A stretch of 64,000 nucleotides of DNA. Source: a virus. A program made the translations under genes and the position numbers. This document shows positions 54,216 through 62,771 of this stretch, piece after piece. The notes under the pieces were generated by a model, which searched no databases, had not been told where the DNA came from, and saw only the letters and a program-made list of their open reading frames with translations. How positions within the stretch are numbered: the stretch's first letter is position 1; every line of letters begins with the position of its first letter. Location: the IMG/VR virus record IMGVR_UViG_3300042433_000146, positions 120,633 to 184,632 of that record; one strand, written 5' to 3'.

Positions 54216-56546
54216 ATGGCACAATTCCTCTCACCCGGTATTAACGCTACAGAAATCGACCTGACGACAATCATCCCGGCGGTATCAACATCGACCGGCG
54301 CGATTGCGGGTCCGTTTCGGTGGGGACCGGTCCAAGAGCGCACGTTGGTTGACAGTGAACTAACGCTGCGTGACTATTTTGGAACCCCCGACAACCTGTG
54401 CGCTGAAACGTGGTTCACAGCATCTAGCTTCCTTGCGTACACGAATTCTCTGTATGTCGTCCGTGCAATTTCGACGACGGGATTGACTCCCCACAAGAAT
54501 TCGACGGCGGATGGAGCCGGTATCCTCATCAAAAATCGCGATCACTATCTTGGCTCATACGCCAATGGTCAGGGTGCGGTTGGTATGTGGGCCGCGCGCT
54601 ACCCCGGTACGCTTGGCAACAGCATTCGTGTGTCGGTCGCTGACGTAAACAGCTTCGACACATGGGCATACAAAGACAATTTTGACGGCGTTCCGGGCAC
54701 TTCCAAGTCGGTTGCTGACAATAGCGGAACGAATGATGAAATTCACGTTGTTGTCGTTGACAAAGACGGCAAGCTGACTGGTGTGGCTGGCACGGTTCTT
54801 GAGCGCTATGCGTTCTTGAGCAAGGCAGCGCTGGCGAAGACCGAAGATGGTTCTTCTCAGTACTACGCTGAAGTCATTAACCGCAAGAGCCGCTGGATCT
54901 GGTGGATGGACCACCCGACTAGCTCCAATTGGGGCGGCGCACTGAACACCGCATTCTCCACTTTGGACACGGTGTTGACGCTCAACTCTCCGTCTGGTAC
55001 GTTCCAAGTCAATGAAACGGTTCGCTACGCCATCAATGTGACTGTGGTTTCGCCGGGTTCCGGCGCGACGGCAACAGCCGCTTTGAATTCTGGTGCGGTG
55101 GATACCATCACTGTGACCGCTCCGGGTACGCTTTACAGCGGCGCTCCGATTGTGACCATTACTGGTGACGGTACCGGTGCAACGGCTACGGCCACGGTTT
55201 CTGGTGGCGGCGTGACTGCAATCACGGTTACTTCGGGTGGTTCCGGCTACACGAACGCGACTGTGACGATCACCCCGGCTGGTTCGGGTGCTACGGTTTC
55301 TCCGGTGTTGGATGCTGACACGGGCGCGATCTTGTCGATTGCGGTTGTTTCTGGCGGTTCCGGTTACACCGGCGCTCCGAACATCGTTATCACTGGTCCG
55401 GGTTCCGGTGCAACGGCTACGGCCACGATTTCGACTGGCGCGGTGTCGGCTGTGGCTGTCACCAACGGCGGAACGAACTACTTGCCGGTGGAAGGTAAGG
55501 TTATCAACTGGACGACTCCGACGTTGCGAATCAAGCCGACCAAGAAAGCATTTGTGAACGGATTTGTTCCGGTCGGATTGACTTCATCCGCTACGGGCAC
55601 GGTTTCGAATGTGTCTGGTGGTGTGTTGACCTCCAATTTGGGCGGCGGCGTGGACGACAATGCGAACGTCACGACTCAGGAATACATCTTGGGATACGAA
55701 GAGTTCCGGTCGGTCGAAGAAGTTGACATCAGCTTGGTCCTTGGTGGCCCGGCCAACTCCACGGTGGCGATGAAGTTGATTGACATCTGCGAATTCCGCA
55801 AGGATTGCATTGTGTTGCTCAGCCCGCCGAAGGTGTCGGTGGTTAACAACTTTGGTCATGAGGTTGATGACATCATCGCATTCCGCAACCTGTTGCCGTC
55901 CACGTCTTACGGCGTGATCGACAGCGGTTGGAAGGAAATGTACGACGTATACAATGACGTGTACCGTTGGGTGCCGCTGAACGGCGACGTGGCTGGCCTT
56001 TGCGCCCGCACCGACGACGAACGCGACGCTTGGTGGTCGCCCGCCGGTTACAACCGGGGCATCATGAAGAACGTCGTTCGCTTGGCGTTCAACCCGAAGA
56101 AGGCATTCCGCGATCAACTGTACCAGAATGGCATCAACAGTGTCATGACGGAACGTGGTCAGGGAACCTTGCTCTTCGGCGACAAGACGATGCTGACGAA
56201 GCCGTCTGCGTTCGACCGTATCAACGTCCGCCGCTTGTTCATCGTGCTCCGCAAGGCTATCACACGGGCCGCGAAGTACACTCTGTTCGAGTTCAACGAC
56301 GACTTCACCCGCGCACAATTCGTGGCGATGGTGGAACCGTACTTGCGCGACGTACAGGGTCGCCGTGGTATCTACGCCTTCCGCGTGGTCTGCGATGCGA
56401 CGAACAACACGCCGGAAGTCATCGACGGCAACCGCTTCGTGGGTGACATCTACATCAAGCCCGCCCGGTCGATCAACTACATCCAGTTGAACTTCATCGC
56501 GGTGCGCACGGGTGTGGACTTCTCCGAAGTTGTCGGTAAGTTCTAA
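54216..56546 (+). CDS. Contractile tail sheath protein (gp18-like) with Gly-rich repeat insertion
   Basis: 776 residues (T4 gp18 is 659). The N-terminus SPGINATEIDLTTIIPAVST and TGAIAGPFRWGPV are typical of the family, as are the C-terminal parts (EPYLRDVQGRRGIYAF, IYIKPARSINYIQLNF). Residues about 275-420 are an added segment of four or so repeats of the type GSGATATA...GGxxTAITVTSGGSGYT, likely a beta-helical or beta-roll decoration on the outside of the sheath. Followed by a terminator and later the tail tube gene. Confidence 0.95.
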   Translation: MAQFLSPGINATEIDLTTIIPAVSTSTGAIAGPFRWGPVQERTLVDSELTLRDYFGTPDNLCAETWFTASSFLAYTNSLYVVRAISTTGLTPHKNSTADGAGILIKNRDHYLGSYANGQGAVGMWAARYPGTLGNSIRVSVADVNSFDTWAYKDNFDGVPGTSKSVADNSGTNDEIHVVVVDKDGKLTGVAGTVLERYAFLSKAALAKTEDGSSQYYAEVINRKSRWIWWMDHPTSSNWGGALNTAFSTLDTVLTLNSPSGTFQVNETVRYAINVTVVSPGSGATATAALNSGAVDTITVTAPGTLYSGAPIVTITGDGTGATATATVSGGGVTAITVTSGGSGYTNATVTITPAGSGATVSPVLDADTGAILSIAVVSGGSGYTGAPNIVITGPGSGATATATISTGAVSAVAVTNGGTNYLPVEGKVINWTTPTLRIKPTKKAFVNGFVPVGLTSSATGTVSNVSGGVLTSNLGGGVDDNANVTTQEYILGYEEFRSVEEVDISLVLGGPANSTVAMKLIDICEFRKDCIVLLSPPKVSVVNNFGHEVDDIIAFRNLLPSTSYGVIDSGWKEMYDVYNDVYRWVPLNGDVAGLCARTDDERDAWWSPAGYNRGIMKNVVRLAFNPKKAFRDQLYQNGINSVMTERGQGTLLFGDKTMLTKPSAFDRINVRRLFIVLRKAITRAAKYTLFEFNDDFTRAQFVAMVEPYLRDVQGRRGIYAFRVVCDATNNTPEVIDGNRFVGDIYIKPARSINYIQLNFIAVRTGVDFSEVVGKF

Positions 56547-56570
56547 TCCTGAACCTGAAAGACGATCAAG

Positions 56571-56599
56571 CCGCCGGGGTCACTCCCCGGCGGTTTTTT
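56571..56599 (+). terminator. Rho-independent terminator
   Basis: CCGCCGGGG/CCCCGGCGG stem (9 bp), TCACT loop, TTTTTT. The minus-strand gene 56580-57218 ends inside it. Confidence 0.93.
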
Positions 56600-57218
56600 C
56601 ATTTTGGGTCAGGTTCTCCAGATACTTTCCGACTTCCGGTGCGAACCGGTCGTAGTATTCTTGCACTTCGGGTTCGCTGATCGTACCGAACATTTTGGTG
56701 CGACCTTTGTACTTTTCCGTCTCTTGTGTATGGGACTCCATCGGCCCGGCGAAGACCAACATCCGTTTCCCGTTGACGGTCATTTCCTCAAATTTCCGCG
56801 ACACGACTGTCGTCCATTCCGGGGTTTGTGCGACGATGAAGAGAACTTGGTGGACAACTCCATATCCGTTCTCTACCAACCATTTGAAGCCGGTGTCGAT
56901 GTGTTTCATCCACCCGCCTTCTAACTGATCGCACTTCTCATTCCCCTGAAAAGACCACGCTTCGGTGTGGATATAGACCGCTTCCGCGCGACAGGATTCG
57001 ATCCAGTGTCGGGTGATCGCGAAAAGCATGTCTTTTCCTTGGCCGCTGTTGAGAAGGGGTGAGATTGCCGAACCATAGGCGAAGAAACGGGGCGCTTCGC
57101 CTCGATTGAGTTCGTTGTGCAACCAAAATCCGGCGGCGACTTGCTCTTGTCGTTTGACCTTTGTCACACACTCATCGAAGAGACTAACCGCTGTCAATTC
57201 AAGGGTTTCCTTGTTCAT
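56580..57218 (-). CDS. Hypothetical protein
   Basis: 212 residues from ATG 57218; TTGGTC (57249-57254) and TATGAT (57225-57230), 18 nt apart, form a promoter 6 nt upstream. Alternating helices and strands (GKRMLVFAGPMESHTQETEK). No family recognised. Placed on the opposite strand between sheath and tube genes, so an insertion relative to the usual T4 order. Confidence 0.68.
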   Translation of the reverse strand: MNKETLELTAVSLFDECVTKVKRQEQVAAGFWLHNELNRGEAPRFFAYGSAISPLLNSGQGKDMLFAITRHWIESCRAEAVYIHTEAWSFQGNEKCDQLEGGWMKHIDTGFKWLVENGYGVVHQVLFIVAQTPEWTTVVSRKFEEMTVNGKRMLVFAGPMESHTQETEKYKGRTKMFGTISEPEVQEYYDRFAPEVGKYLENLTQNEKTAGE

Positions 57219-57272
57219 AGAAGCATCATACCACATATTGACATATAAGACCAAACCGGGGATGTGAAAAGG

Positions 57273-57279
57273 GTAAATA
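57273..57279 (+). promoter_or_regulatory. Late promoter box GTAAATA
   Basis: Directly before GTG 57281; leaderless or with start at ATG 57296. Confidence 0.72.
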
Positions 57280-57280
57280 G

Positions 57281-57793
57281 GTGCAAGGGTCACGGATGCA
57301 ACTAGTCGAATGGATCAATACCACACTCATCAAAAACGGAAAACTGGTATCTAGCCGGTGCAATCCAAAATGGCTTTTGAAGAATGCTTCCGCCCAATGG
57401 GACGCTATCGTAAACGCAACCATTCATCTACCGTTGACAGCAAGCCGTGCTGAACGAATTCATTGCGTACTTCATGGCATTTCGGCACCTGTACGGTGTC
57501 CAGTTTGCCACATCCGTCCAGTCCCTTTTCGAAAGGTTGGGTACGCCGCGACCTGTGGCGAACGAGCATGTGTCAAGGTGCAATCCGAACACATCCCGGT
57601 CGCGGAGCCGATCAAAAAAGATGTCCGGGACAAGCTGTTGTCAAAGACGTGGTTGAAGGATCAGCTTGCGTCAAAAGGCGCAACAGCCATCGCAGCGGAC
57701 CTTCGCGTGCCTGTTCCAGTGGTGCTCAATTACGCCATTCGGTTCGATTTGGAAGTCCAACAGGAAGCCGAACAGGGAGTGGGGAAGGGGTAG
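57281..57793 (+). CDS. Late hypothetical protein with two Cys motifs
   Basis: 170 residues (165 if ATG 57296 is used). RCPVCHIRPVPFRKVGYAAT and CGERAC form a small zinc-binding unit near 65-95, preceded by a helical domain and followed by a helix-turn-helix-like tail (LASKGATAIAADLRVPVPVV). Possibly a DNA-binding or homing-type protein. Lies between sheath and tube genes. Confidence 0.6.
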   Translation: MQGSRMQLVEWINTTLIKNGKLVSSRCNPKWLLKNASAQWDAIVNATIHLPLTASRAERIHCVLHGISAPVRCPVCHIRPVPFRKVGYAATCGERACVKVQSEHIPVAEPIKKDVRDKLLSKTWLKDQLASKGATAIAADLRVPVPVVLNYAIRFDLEVQQEAEQGVGKG

Positions 57794-57807
57794 TGCGCTG
57801 GTCGTTG

Positions 57808-57814
57808 CTAAATA
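57808..57814 (+). promoter_or_regulatory. Late promoter box CTAAATA
   Basis: 40 nt upstream of the tail tube gene; leader with CAGGAGAAGG. Confidence 0.85.
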
Positions 57815-57853
57815 CAACTGACGAATCTCTTTCAGGAGAAGGATAAACACATT

Positions 57854-58396
57854 ATGGCTTTCAACGTTCAAGAATTTCGCGCGCAATTCCAGTATGGCGG
57901 CGCACGGAAGAATCTCTTCAAGTGCCTCATCACCTTCCCCGCGTTTGTGCCCGGTGGTACGGCGGCGGGATCGAAGGCGGAATTCATGTGCAAGACCGCA
58001 CAGATGCCCGGTCAGCAGATTGGCAGCATCGAAGTCGGGTATTTTGGCCGCAAGTTGAAGGTGCCGGGCGACCGCACGTTCGATGAACTGTCGTTGACGA
58101 TCATCAATGACGAAGACTTTTTGATCCGCAAGGCATTCGAAGAGTGGTCGAATGGTCTAAACGCTCACATCTTGAACGTTCGCCGTCAGGATGCCCTCGA
58201 AACCAACAGCTACCAGTCTGACTTGACGATGGTTCACTATGACAAGACCGGTCAGGAGAACAAGCGTTACAAGTTTGTTGGCGTTTGGCCGTCGCAGGTT
58301 GGTTCCATCGATCTAGGATGGGACGACAACGACAGCATTTCCGACACGCCAATCACGCTTCAGTATCAGTGGTGGCAGTCCGACACGACCGACTAA
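57854..58396 (+). CDS. Tail tube protein (gp19-like)
   Basis: 180 residues. FRAQFQYGGARKNLFKCLI at the start, KTAQMPGQQIGSIEVGYFGR near 49 and FEEWSNGLNAHI near 95 follow the T4 gp19 tube family (163 residues). It forms the inner tube inside the sheath. Ends ahead of a strong terminator. Confidence 0.93.
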   Translation: MAFNVQEFRAQFQYGGARKNLFKCLITFPAFVPGGTAAGSKAEFMCKTAQMPGQQIGSIEVGYFGRKLKVPGDRTFDELSLTIINDEDFLIRKAFEEWSNGLNAHILNVRRQDALETNSYQSDLTMVHYDKTGQENKRYKFVGVWPSQVGSIDLGWDDNDSISDTPITLQYQWWQSDTTD

Positions 58397-58486
58397 TCGG
58401 GCGTGACAAATCAATTTTAGCTGACGTACCACGTGTACGAACAGTGACGGTTCCGTCTGTAGAGCATGGGCGGTACCAGCGAAGAT

Positions 58487-58516
58487 GGCCCGGCCTAGCC
58501 GGGCCGTTTTCTTTTT
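58487..58516 (+). terminator. Rho-independent terminator
   Basis: GGCCCGGC-CTA-GCCGGGCC followed by GTTTTCTTTTT; ends the tail tube transcript. Confidence 0.92.
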
Positions 58517-59354
58517 ATGCTCCCCATCCTAGCTTCGATCTGAGCACGTCGAAATAAGGCATGTGTCGCGGCTGAATGAGGTTGATGGTTTTCGGACTGA
58601 TCTGGCACACGACTTCATGATTGCGGTCGATTTCCGCGACATCCCGTCCATCGACGTAGAGTTTCGACTGATCGGCCACGATGACGATTTCAACGGTATC
58701 CGGGACCACGACCGGGCGGAATGTCAGGGTGTGGGGACAGATGGGCGTGATGGTCATAGCTTTCAGCGTGGGGTAGATGATCGGCCCGCCCGCCGCCAGC
58801 GAATATGCTGTGGACCCGGTGGGCGTCGAAATGATAATGCCATCCGCCCGGTATTGCGCAACCGGTTGACGGTCGATGCTCAAATTGAAGGAAAGGGTCC
58901 GCCCGGAATCCGCCGATTTGATGACCACATCATTCATGGCTTCAAAGGACAAGGTTTCCACACCGAAGCGTTTGAGGCGGGCACCCATGAATGTTCTCTC
59001 CAATGTGTCGAAGTCGTCCTTCAGAACACGTTGTACGGTCTGCATCATCTTGTCTGATGTGGTTGTGGTCAAGAACCCAAGGTTGCCAAGATTGACGGCC
59101 AGCACGGGCACATTCGCCGGGATCTTTTGGGCATTGGTCAGGAGAGTTCCGTCGCCACCCAACACGATGGCCGCATTCGCGCCGGTACAGATGTCTTGGG
59201 GAATCGGAAAGGCCCGACCACCGACGTAACCAGCGGCATATTCATCCAACCGGTATTGGACGCCATCCGCGTCTAGTTGTTCGAGCAATGAAGCTATCAC
59301 ACTTCTCACAGAAGGGTCTGTGATATTGGGCCGGGCAAAGATCGCAACAAGCAT
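58515..59354 (-). CDS. nadK: NAD kinase
   Basis: 279 residues, full length. It phosphorylates NAD to NADP. Motifs: VLGGDGTLL at 64-72 with the GGDG signature, NLGNLGFL at 88-95, AMNDVVI at 139-145, DGIIISTPTGSTAYSLAAGGPI at 171-192 (quoted in pieces: the STPTGSTAYSLAAGGP core), and a C-terminal DGRDVAEID. All family residues look intact. It has its own promoter (TTGACA, 18 nt, TATGAT) and a leaderless start, and is inserted on the opposite strand between tube and portal genes. A phage NAD kinase is rare; it fits the NAMPT gene at 2901. Confidence 0.95.
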   Translation of the reverse strand: MLVAIFARPNITDPSVRSVIASLLEQLDADGVQYRLDEYAAGYVGGRAFPIPQDICTGANAAIVLGGDGTLLTNAQKIPANVPVLAVNLGNLGFLTTTTSDKMMQTVQRVLKDDFDTLERTFMGARLKRFGVETLSFEAMNDVVIKSADSGRTLSFNLSIDRQPVAQYRADGIIISTPTGSTAYSLAAGGPIIYPTLKAMTITPICPHTLTFRPVVVPDTVEIVIVADQSKLYVDGRDVAEIDRNHEVVCQISPKTINLIQPRHMPYFDVLRSKLGWGA

Positions 59355-59359
59355 GGCTT

Positions 59360-59389
59360 ATCATACCACGGAGCCGACTTGTATGTCAA
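59360..59389 (-). promoter_or_regulatory. Sigma70-type promoter of the NAD kinase gene
   Basis: Minus-strand TTGACA (59389-59384), 18-nt spacer, TATGAT (59365-59360); the ATG is 5 nt downstream of the -10 box, so the transcript would be leaderless. Confidence 0.82.
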
Positions 59390-59424
59390 ACATCAACATT
59401 TACAGGACCTTGCAAAACGTCGTT

Positions 59425-59431
59425 CTAAATA
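59425..59431 (+). promoter_or_regulatory. Late promoter box CTAAATA
   Basis: 9 nt upstream of the portal ATG. Confidence 0.8.
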
Positions 59432-59440
59432 AATTGCGAT

Positions 59441-61369
59441 ATGCCATTGAAATTGTTTGGATTCAGGATCGGGCGCGACCGGCGCAACAAAACGCAAGAA
59501 CGCCGGTCATTCGTTCCACCTGAGAATCAGGACGGCGCGATTCTTGTTGAATCCGGCGGTATGTTCGGCACCTTCGTTGACATGGATGGATCAGTCCGCA
59601 ACGAAGCGGAACTTATCACGCGGTACCGCGACATGTCGATTCAGCCGGAAATTGACACTGCTATTCGACACATCGTCAACGAAGCCATCGTGGTGGAAGA
59701 GAACCAAAGCAGTGTGTCTTTGGTGCTTGACAAGCTCGATTATGCCGAAAGCGTCAAGGATCAGATTCGTGAAGAGTATGAAACTATCATGAGTCTGTTG
59801 AACTTCAACAATGAAGGGCAAGACATCTTTCGGCGCTGGTACATCGATGGCCGGTTGCACTATCACATTCTGATCGATTCGAAGAACCCGCGTGACGGCA
59901 TCAAGGAACTTCGCTACATCGACCCGCGCAAGATCCACAAAGTCAATACTATTGAACGCGCGATGACTAGCACCAACGTGGAAGTCATCACGGACATGCA
60001 AGAGTACTACATCTTCAACGAAATGGGCATTGACTACACCAATGCCGGGCAAGGTGGAGCAATTATTGCGCCGGATGCAATTGCCTATGCGCACAGCGGG
60101 ATCATCGATCACAACTCACAGATCATTCTGAGCCATCTACACAAGGCGATCAAACCGCTGAACCAACTCCGCATGATGGAAGACGCTACAGTCATCTATC
60201 GTATGAGCCGCGCGCCGGAACGCCGGGCCTTCTATATCGACGTTGGAAATCTTCCGAAGACGAAGGCCGAACAGTATCTCCGCGACATCATGAACCAGTA
60301 CCGGAACAAGATCGTCTATGACGCACAGACCGGTGAGATTCGTGACGACAAAAAGTTCCTTTCGATGATGGAAGACTTCTGGCTTCCGCGACGTGACGGT
60401 AGCCGTGGAACGGAAATCCAGACGCTTCAAGGTGGTGCAAACCTGTCCGAATTGGCGGACGTGGAGTACTTCCAAATGAAGTTGTATCAGGCCCTCAACG
60501 TACCGGTGAGTCGTTTGAAACCCGACACAGGATTCAGTTTGGGCCGCGCGGCGGAAGTGACCCGCGATGAAATTTCTTTCGGTAAGTTTGTTTCGTCCAT
60601 GCGAAGCAAATTCACCATGTTGATGGATACCTTACTGAGTCGCCAATTGATGCTGAAGGGCATCATTGCCTATGAAGATTGGGACTACATCAAGCAACGG
60701 ATCTTTTACTCATTCCTCAAAGACACCTATTTCAGCGAACTGAAAGAGATGGAAATCATGCGCGAACGGTTCAATTTCGCCCGTGATTTGGGTGTCCAAG
60801 AATTCGTTGGTTCGTATGTCTCGAACATGTGGATTCGTCAGAACATCTTACAGCAAACCGAAGATGTCATTGAAAACGAAGACCGCCAGATCGCCGAAGA
60901 AAAGGCCAAAGGCGAAGGCCAGCCCGGTATGGGAATGGATGACGGCATGGGCGGCGATGGTATGGACGGTGGCGATGCTGATATGACCGGCGGCGATGAA
61001 GGTGGCGATCTTCCACCGGATGAAGGGGAAGACGTGGAGCCGGAAGAAGATGACGAAGAAGACACGGTGGAGTTCACCGACAAGGAACGGGCAGCTATCA
61101 CCAAAGCCGCCCGGCAATCTGGTCTGAACCCGAAAGAAGTGATGGGAACTTTCACCGACATTCTGAGTGGTGACGGAGACATCGGCGAACTCAGCGATGA
61201 AGAGAAAGAAAACATCGAAAATGCGGCCAAAGAAGCCGGTGTCGATGTGAAGACTGTCATGCGGACGCTCAATGATTTGGGCGGCGAAACTGACGACGAA
61301 GAGGATGAAGAACCTACGGCGGAATCGCGGATGCGGTTTCGGACTCAGCTAGAAAAGTTGTGGGAGTAA
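59441..61369 (+). CDS. Portal protein (T4 gp20-like) with acidic C-terminus
   Basis: 642 residues (T4 gp20 is 524). Family landmarks: ITRYRDMSIQPEIDTAIRHI near 60, RWYIDGRLHYHILID near 133, LRYIDPRKIHKV near 154, and RAPERRAFYIDVGNLPK near 259. The portal ring is the DNA channel and nucleates prohead assembly. The extra 120 C-terminal residues are a Gly/Met/Asp-rich segment followed by Glu/Asp-rich helices, longer than in T4. Confidence 0.95.
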   Translation: MPLKLFGFRIGRDRRNKTQERRSFVPPENQDGAILVESGGMFGTFVDMDGSVRNEAELITRYRDMSIQPEIDTAIRHIVNEAIVVEENQSSVSLVLDKLDYAESVKDQIREEYETIMSLLNFNNEGQDIFRRWYIDGRLHYHILIDSKNPRDGIKELRYIDPRKIHKVNTIERAMTSTNVEVITDMQEYYIFNEMGIDYTNAGQGGAIIAPDAIAYAHSGIIDHNSQIILSHLHKAIKPLNQLRMMEDATVIYRMSRAPERRAFYIDVGNLPKTKAEQYLRDIMNQYRNKIVYDAQTGEIRDDKKFLSMMEDFWLPRRDGSRGTEIQTLQGGANLSELADVEYFQMKLYQALNVPVSRLKPDTGFSLGRAAEVTRDEISFGKFVSSMRSKFTMLMDTLLSRQLMLKGIIAYEDWDYIKQRIFYSFLKDTYFSELKEMEIMRERFNFARDLGVQEFVGSYVSNMWIRQNILQQTEDVIENEDRQIAEEKAKGEGQPGMGMDDGMGGDGMDGGDADMTGGDEGGDLPPDEGEDVEPEEDDEEDTVEFTDKERAAITKAARQSGLNPKEVMGTFTDILSGDGDIGELSDEEKENIENAAKEAGVDVKTVMRTLNDLGGETDDEEDEEPTAESRMRFRTQLEKLWE

Positions 61370-61378
61370 ACACATAAC

Positions 61379-61783
61379 ATGAACAATGAACGTTTTGGCG
61401 GCTCTCTAGTCGCACCCTATCGCACAGAAGAACCGGAACATGTTTCATCTGGCACCCCGATCCCTGATCCGGCAGATGGTCGGTTTGGTGGTACTGTCGC
61501 GGCCAGCTACGTGCCGCCGGTTTCTGAAGTGATCGAAGAACCTGTCCCGGTTTCGGTTCCGGTCGTTGAAGAGCCGGTCCCGGTTGTCGAGCCTATCGAA
61601 GAACCCGCGCCGGTTGTAGAAGATTTTGTTCAGACCGAAGAACTATCGGGATTCGGAACGGAATTGGAAACTTTGCCCGGCCCCGAAGATTTCGAAGATT
61701 CTGAGGAACTTCATCACGTTGAAGATGAGCACATCCCGAATGACTCAAAGCACTTCCACGGGAAGAACAAAAAGCGCCGCTAA
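61379..61783 (+). CDS. Small acidic prohead-type protein (position of gp67)
   Basis: 134 residues directly after portal, where T4 encodes the acidic core protein gp67. Composition is extreme: Pro/Val/Glu repeats (EEPVPVSVPVVEEPVPVVEP) then Glu/Asp-rich, ending in KNKKRR. Two FGG motifs near 6 and 36 may be short binding repeats. The role in the prohead core is inferred from position and composition. Confidence 0.6.
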   Translation: MNNERFGGSLVAPYRTEEPEHVSSGTPIPDPADGRFGGTVAASYVPPVSEVIEEPVPVSVPVVEEPVPVVEPIEEPAPVVEDFVQTEELSGFGTELETLPGPEDFEDSEELHHVEDEHIPNDSKHFHGKNKKRR

Positions 61784-61795
61784 AGCGGTTCACGG

Positions 61796-61802
61796 CTAAA
61801 TA
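61796..61802 (+). promoter_or_regulatory. Late promoter box CTAAATA
   Basis: 27 nt upstream of ATG 61830. Confidence 0.78.
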
Positions 61803-61829
61803 CAGCATTAGCAAGAGGATTCCACAACA

Positions 61830-62756
61830 ATGAACATCATCACTGCCATTCGAGAAGGACGGCTATTTGACGCGAACGAACTGATCCGTGAAGGTCTGAA
61901 CCGTTCTATGCTGTCTGCCATCTACGCCAATTGCCCACCGGTCATGAAGGAAGCATACGGCGGGCCGGGTGCTGGCGTTATTTCTGAAGACGAAATCGAG
62001 TATGTCGAAGAGTGCGACGACACCGACGAAGACGACGACGAAGACGGAATGGTCGAAGGTGTCAAGCACGGATTCAAGGGCGTGCTGGAAAAGCCGGGTA
62101 AGGGAAAGGGCAGCAAGAACGGAAAGATCAAGACCTACTCCCCTTTTTTCGACACGAAGTCGGAAGCTGAGAAATGGGTGAACGACCACAAATCTGAAGG
62201 ATCGGCGTGGGTGATCCCGGCTGGCGAAATCTCCGATGAGTTTGTCAACGAAGGTTTCCAAGGCGTGCTTGACAAGCGCCACGACAATCCAAGCAAAGGA
62301 AAGTTTGGGACGACCAAAACGTATTCGCGTGTTTTCTCTGACAAGGCCGATGCTGAAAAGTGGGCGAATGAACGGAAGTCGCAAGGCAAAACATGGGTAG
62401 CTCCCGTCAATGAAGCCTTACAGCTTGACGAAGCGCGTGACAAGGCCGGTTGGCAAGCCTACATCGGTCGTTTGAACGCATCCGTTGTGGAGAAACAGCA
62501 CCAGATCGCCGGTGCCCGTCAGCGGGTGGCTGATTTGCGCCGGAAGAAGGCCAAGCCGGAAAGCGTAGCCAAAGCGAACGAAGCTATCGCGAAGAAGCAA
62601 GCTGGTTTGTCCAGCCTGAAGAAGCGCGTCGCTGAAGCACAGAAGAAATATCAGGAATGGTTGAAGAAGGAAGCTGAAAAGGCAAAGAAGGCCCGTGAGA
62701 AAGCGGCCAAGGCCCGGAAAGCTGCACCGAAGAAACCCACCACAGTTAAGAAGTAA
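61830..62756 (+). CDS. Prohead core-type protein with duplicated domain
   Basis: 308 residues. IREGRLFDANELIREGLNR at the start resembles the opening of T4-like prohead core proteins, with IRE a possible gp21 cleavage site. Two copies of a 55-residue module follow (GFKGVLEKPGKGKG... and GFQGVLDKRHDNPS..., each with a SEAEKWVNDHK or DAEKWANERK helix). The last 100 residues are a Lys/Ala-rich coiled coil likely to contact DNA. Confidence 0.65.
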   Translation: MNIITAIREGRLFDANELIREGLNRSMLSAIYANCPPVMKEAYGGPGAGVISEDEIEYVEECDDTDEDDDEDGMVEGVKHGFKGVLEKPGKGKGSKNGKIKTYSPFFDTKSEAEKWVNDHKSEGSAWVIPAGEISDEFVNEGFQGVLDKRHDNPSKGKFGTTKTYSRVFSDKADAEKWANERKSQGKTWVAPVNEALQLDEARDKAGWQAYIGRLNASVVEKQHQIAGARQRVADLRRKKAKPESVAKANEAIAKKQAGLSSLKKRVAEAQKKYQEWLKKEAEKAKKAREKAAKARKAAPKKPTTVKK

Positions 62757-62771
62757 CAGGACAGGAGTCCA

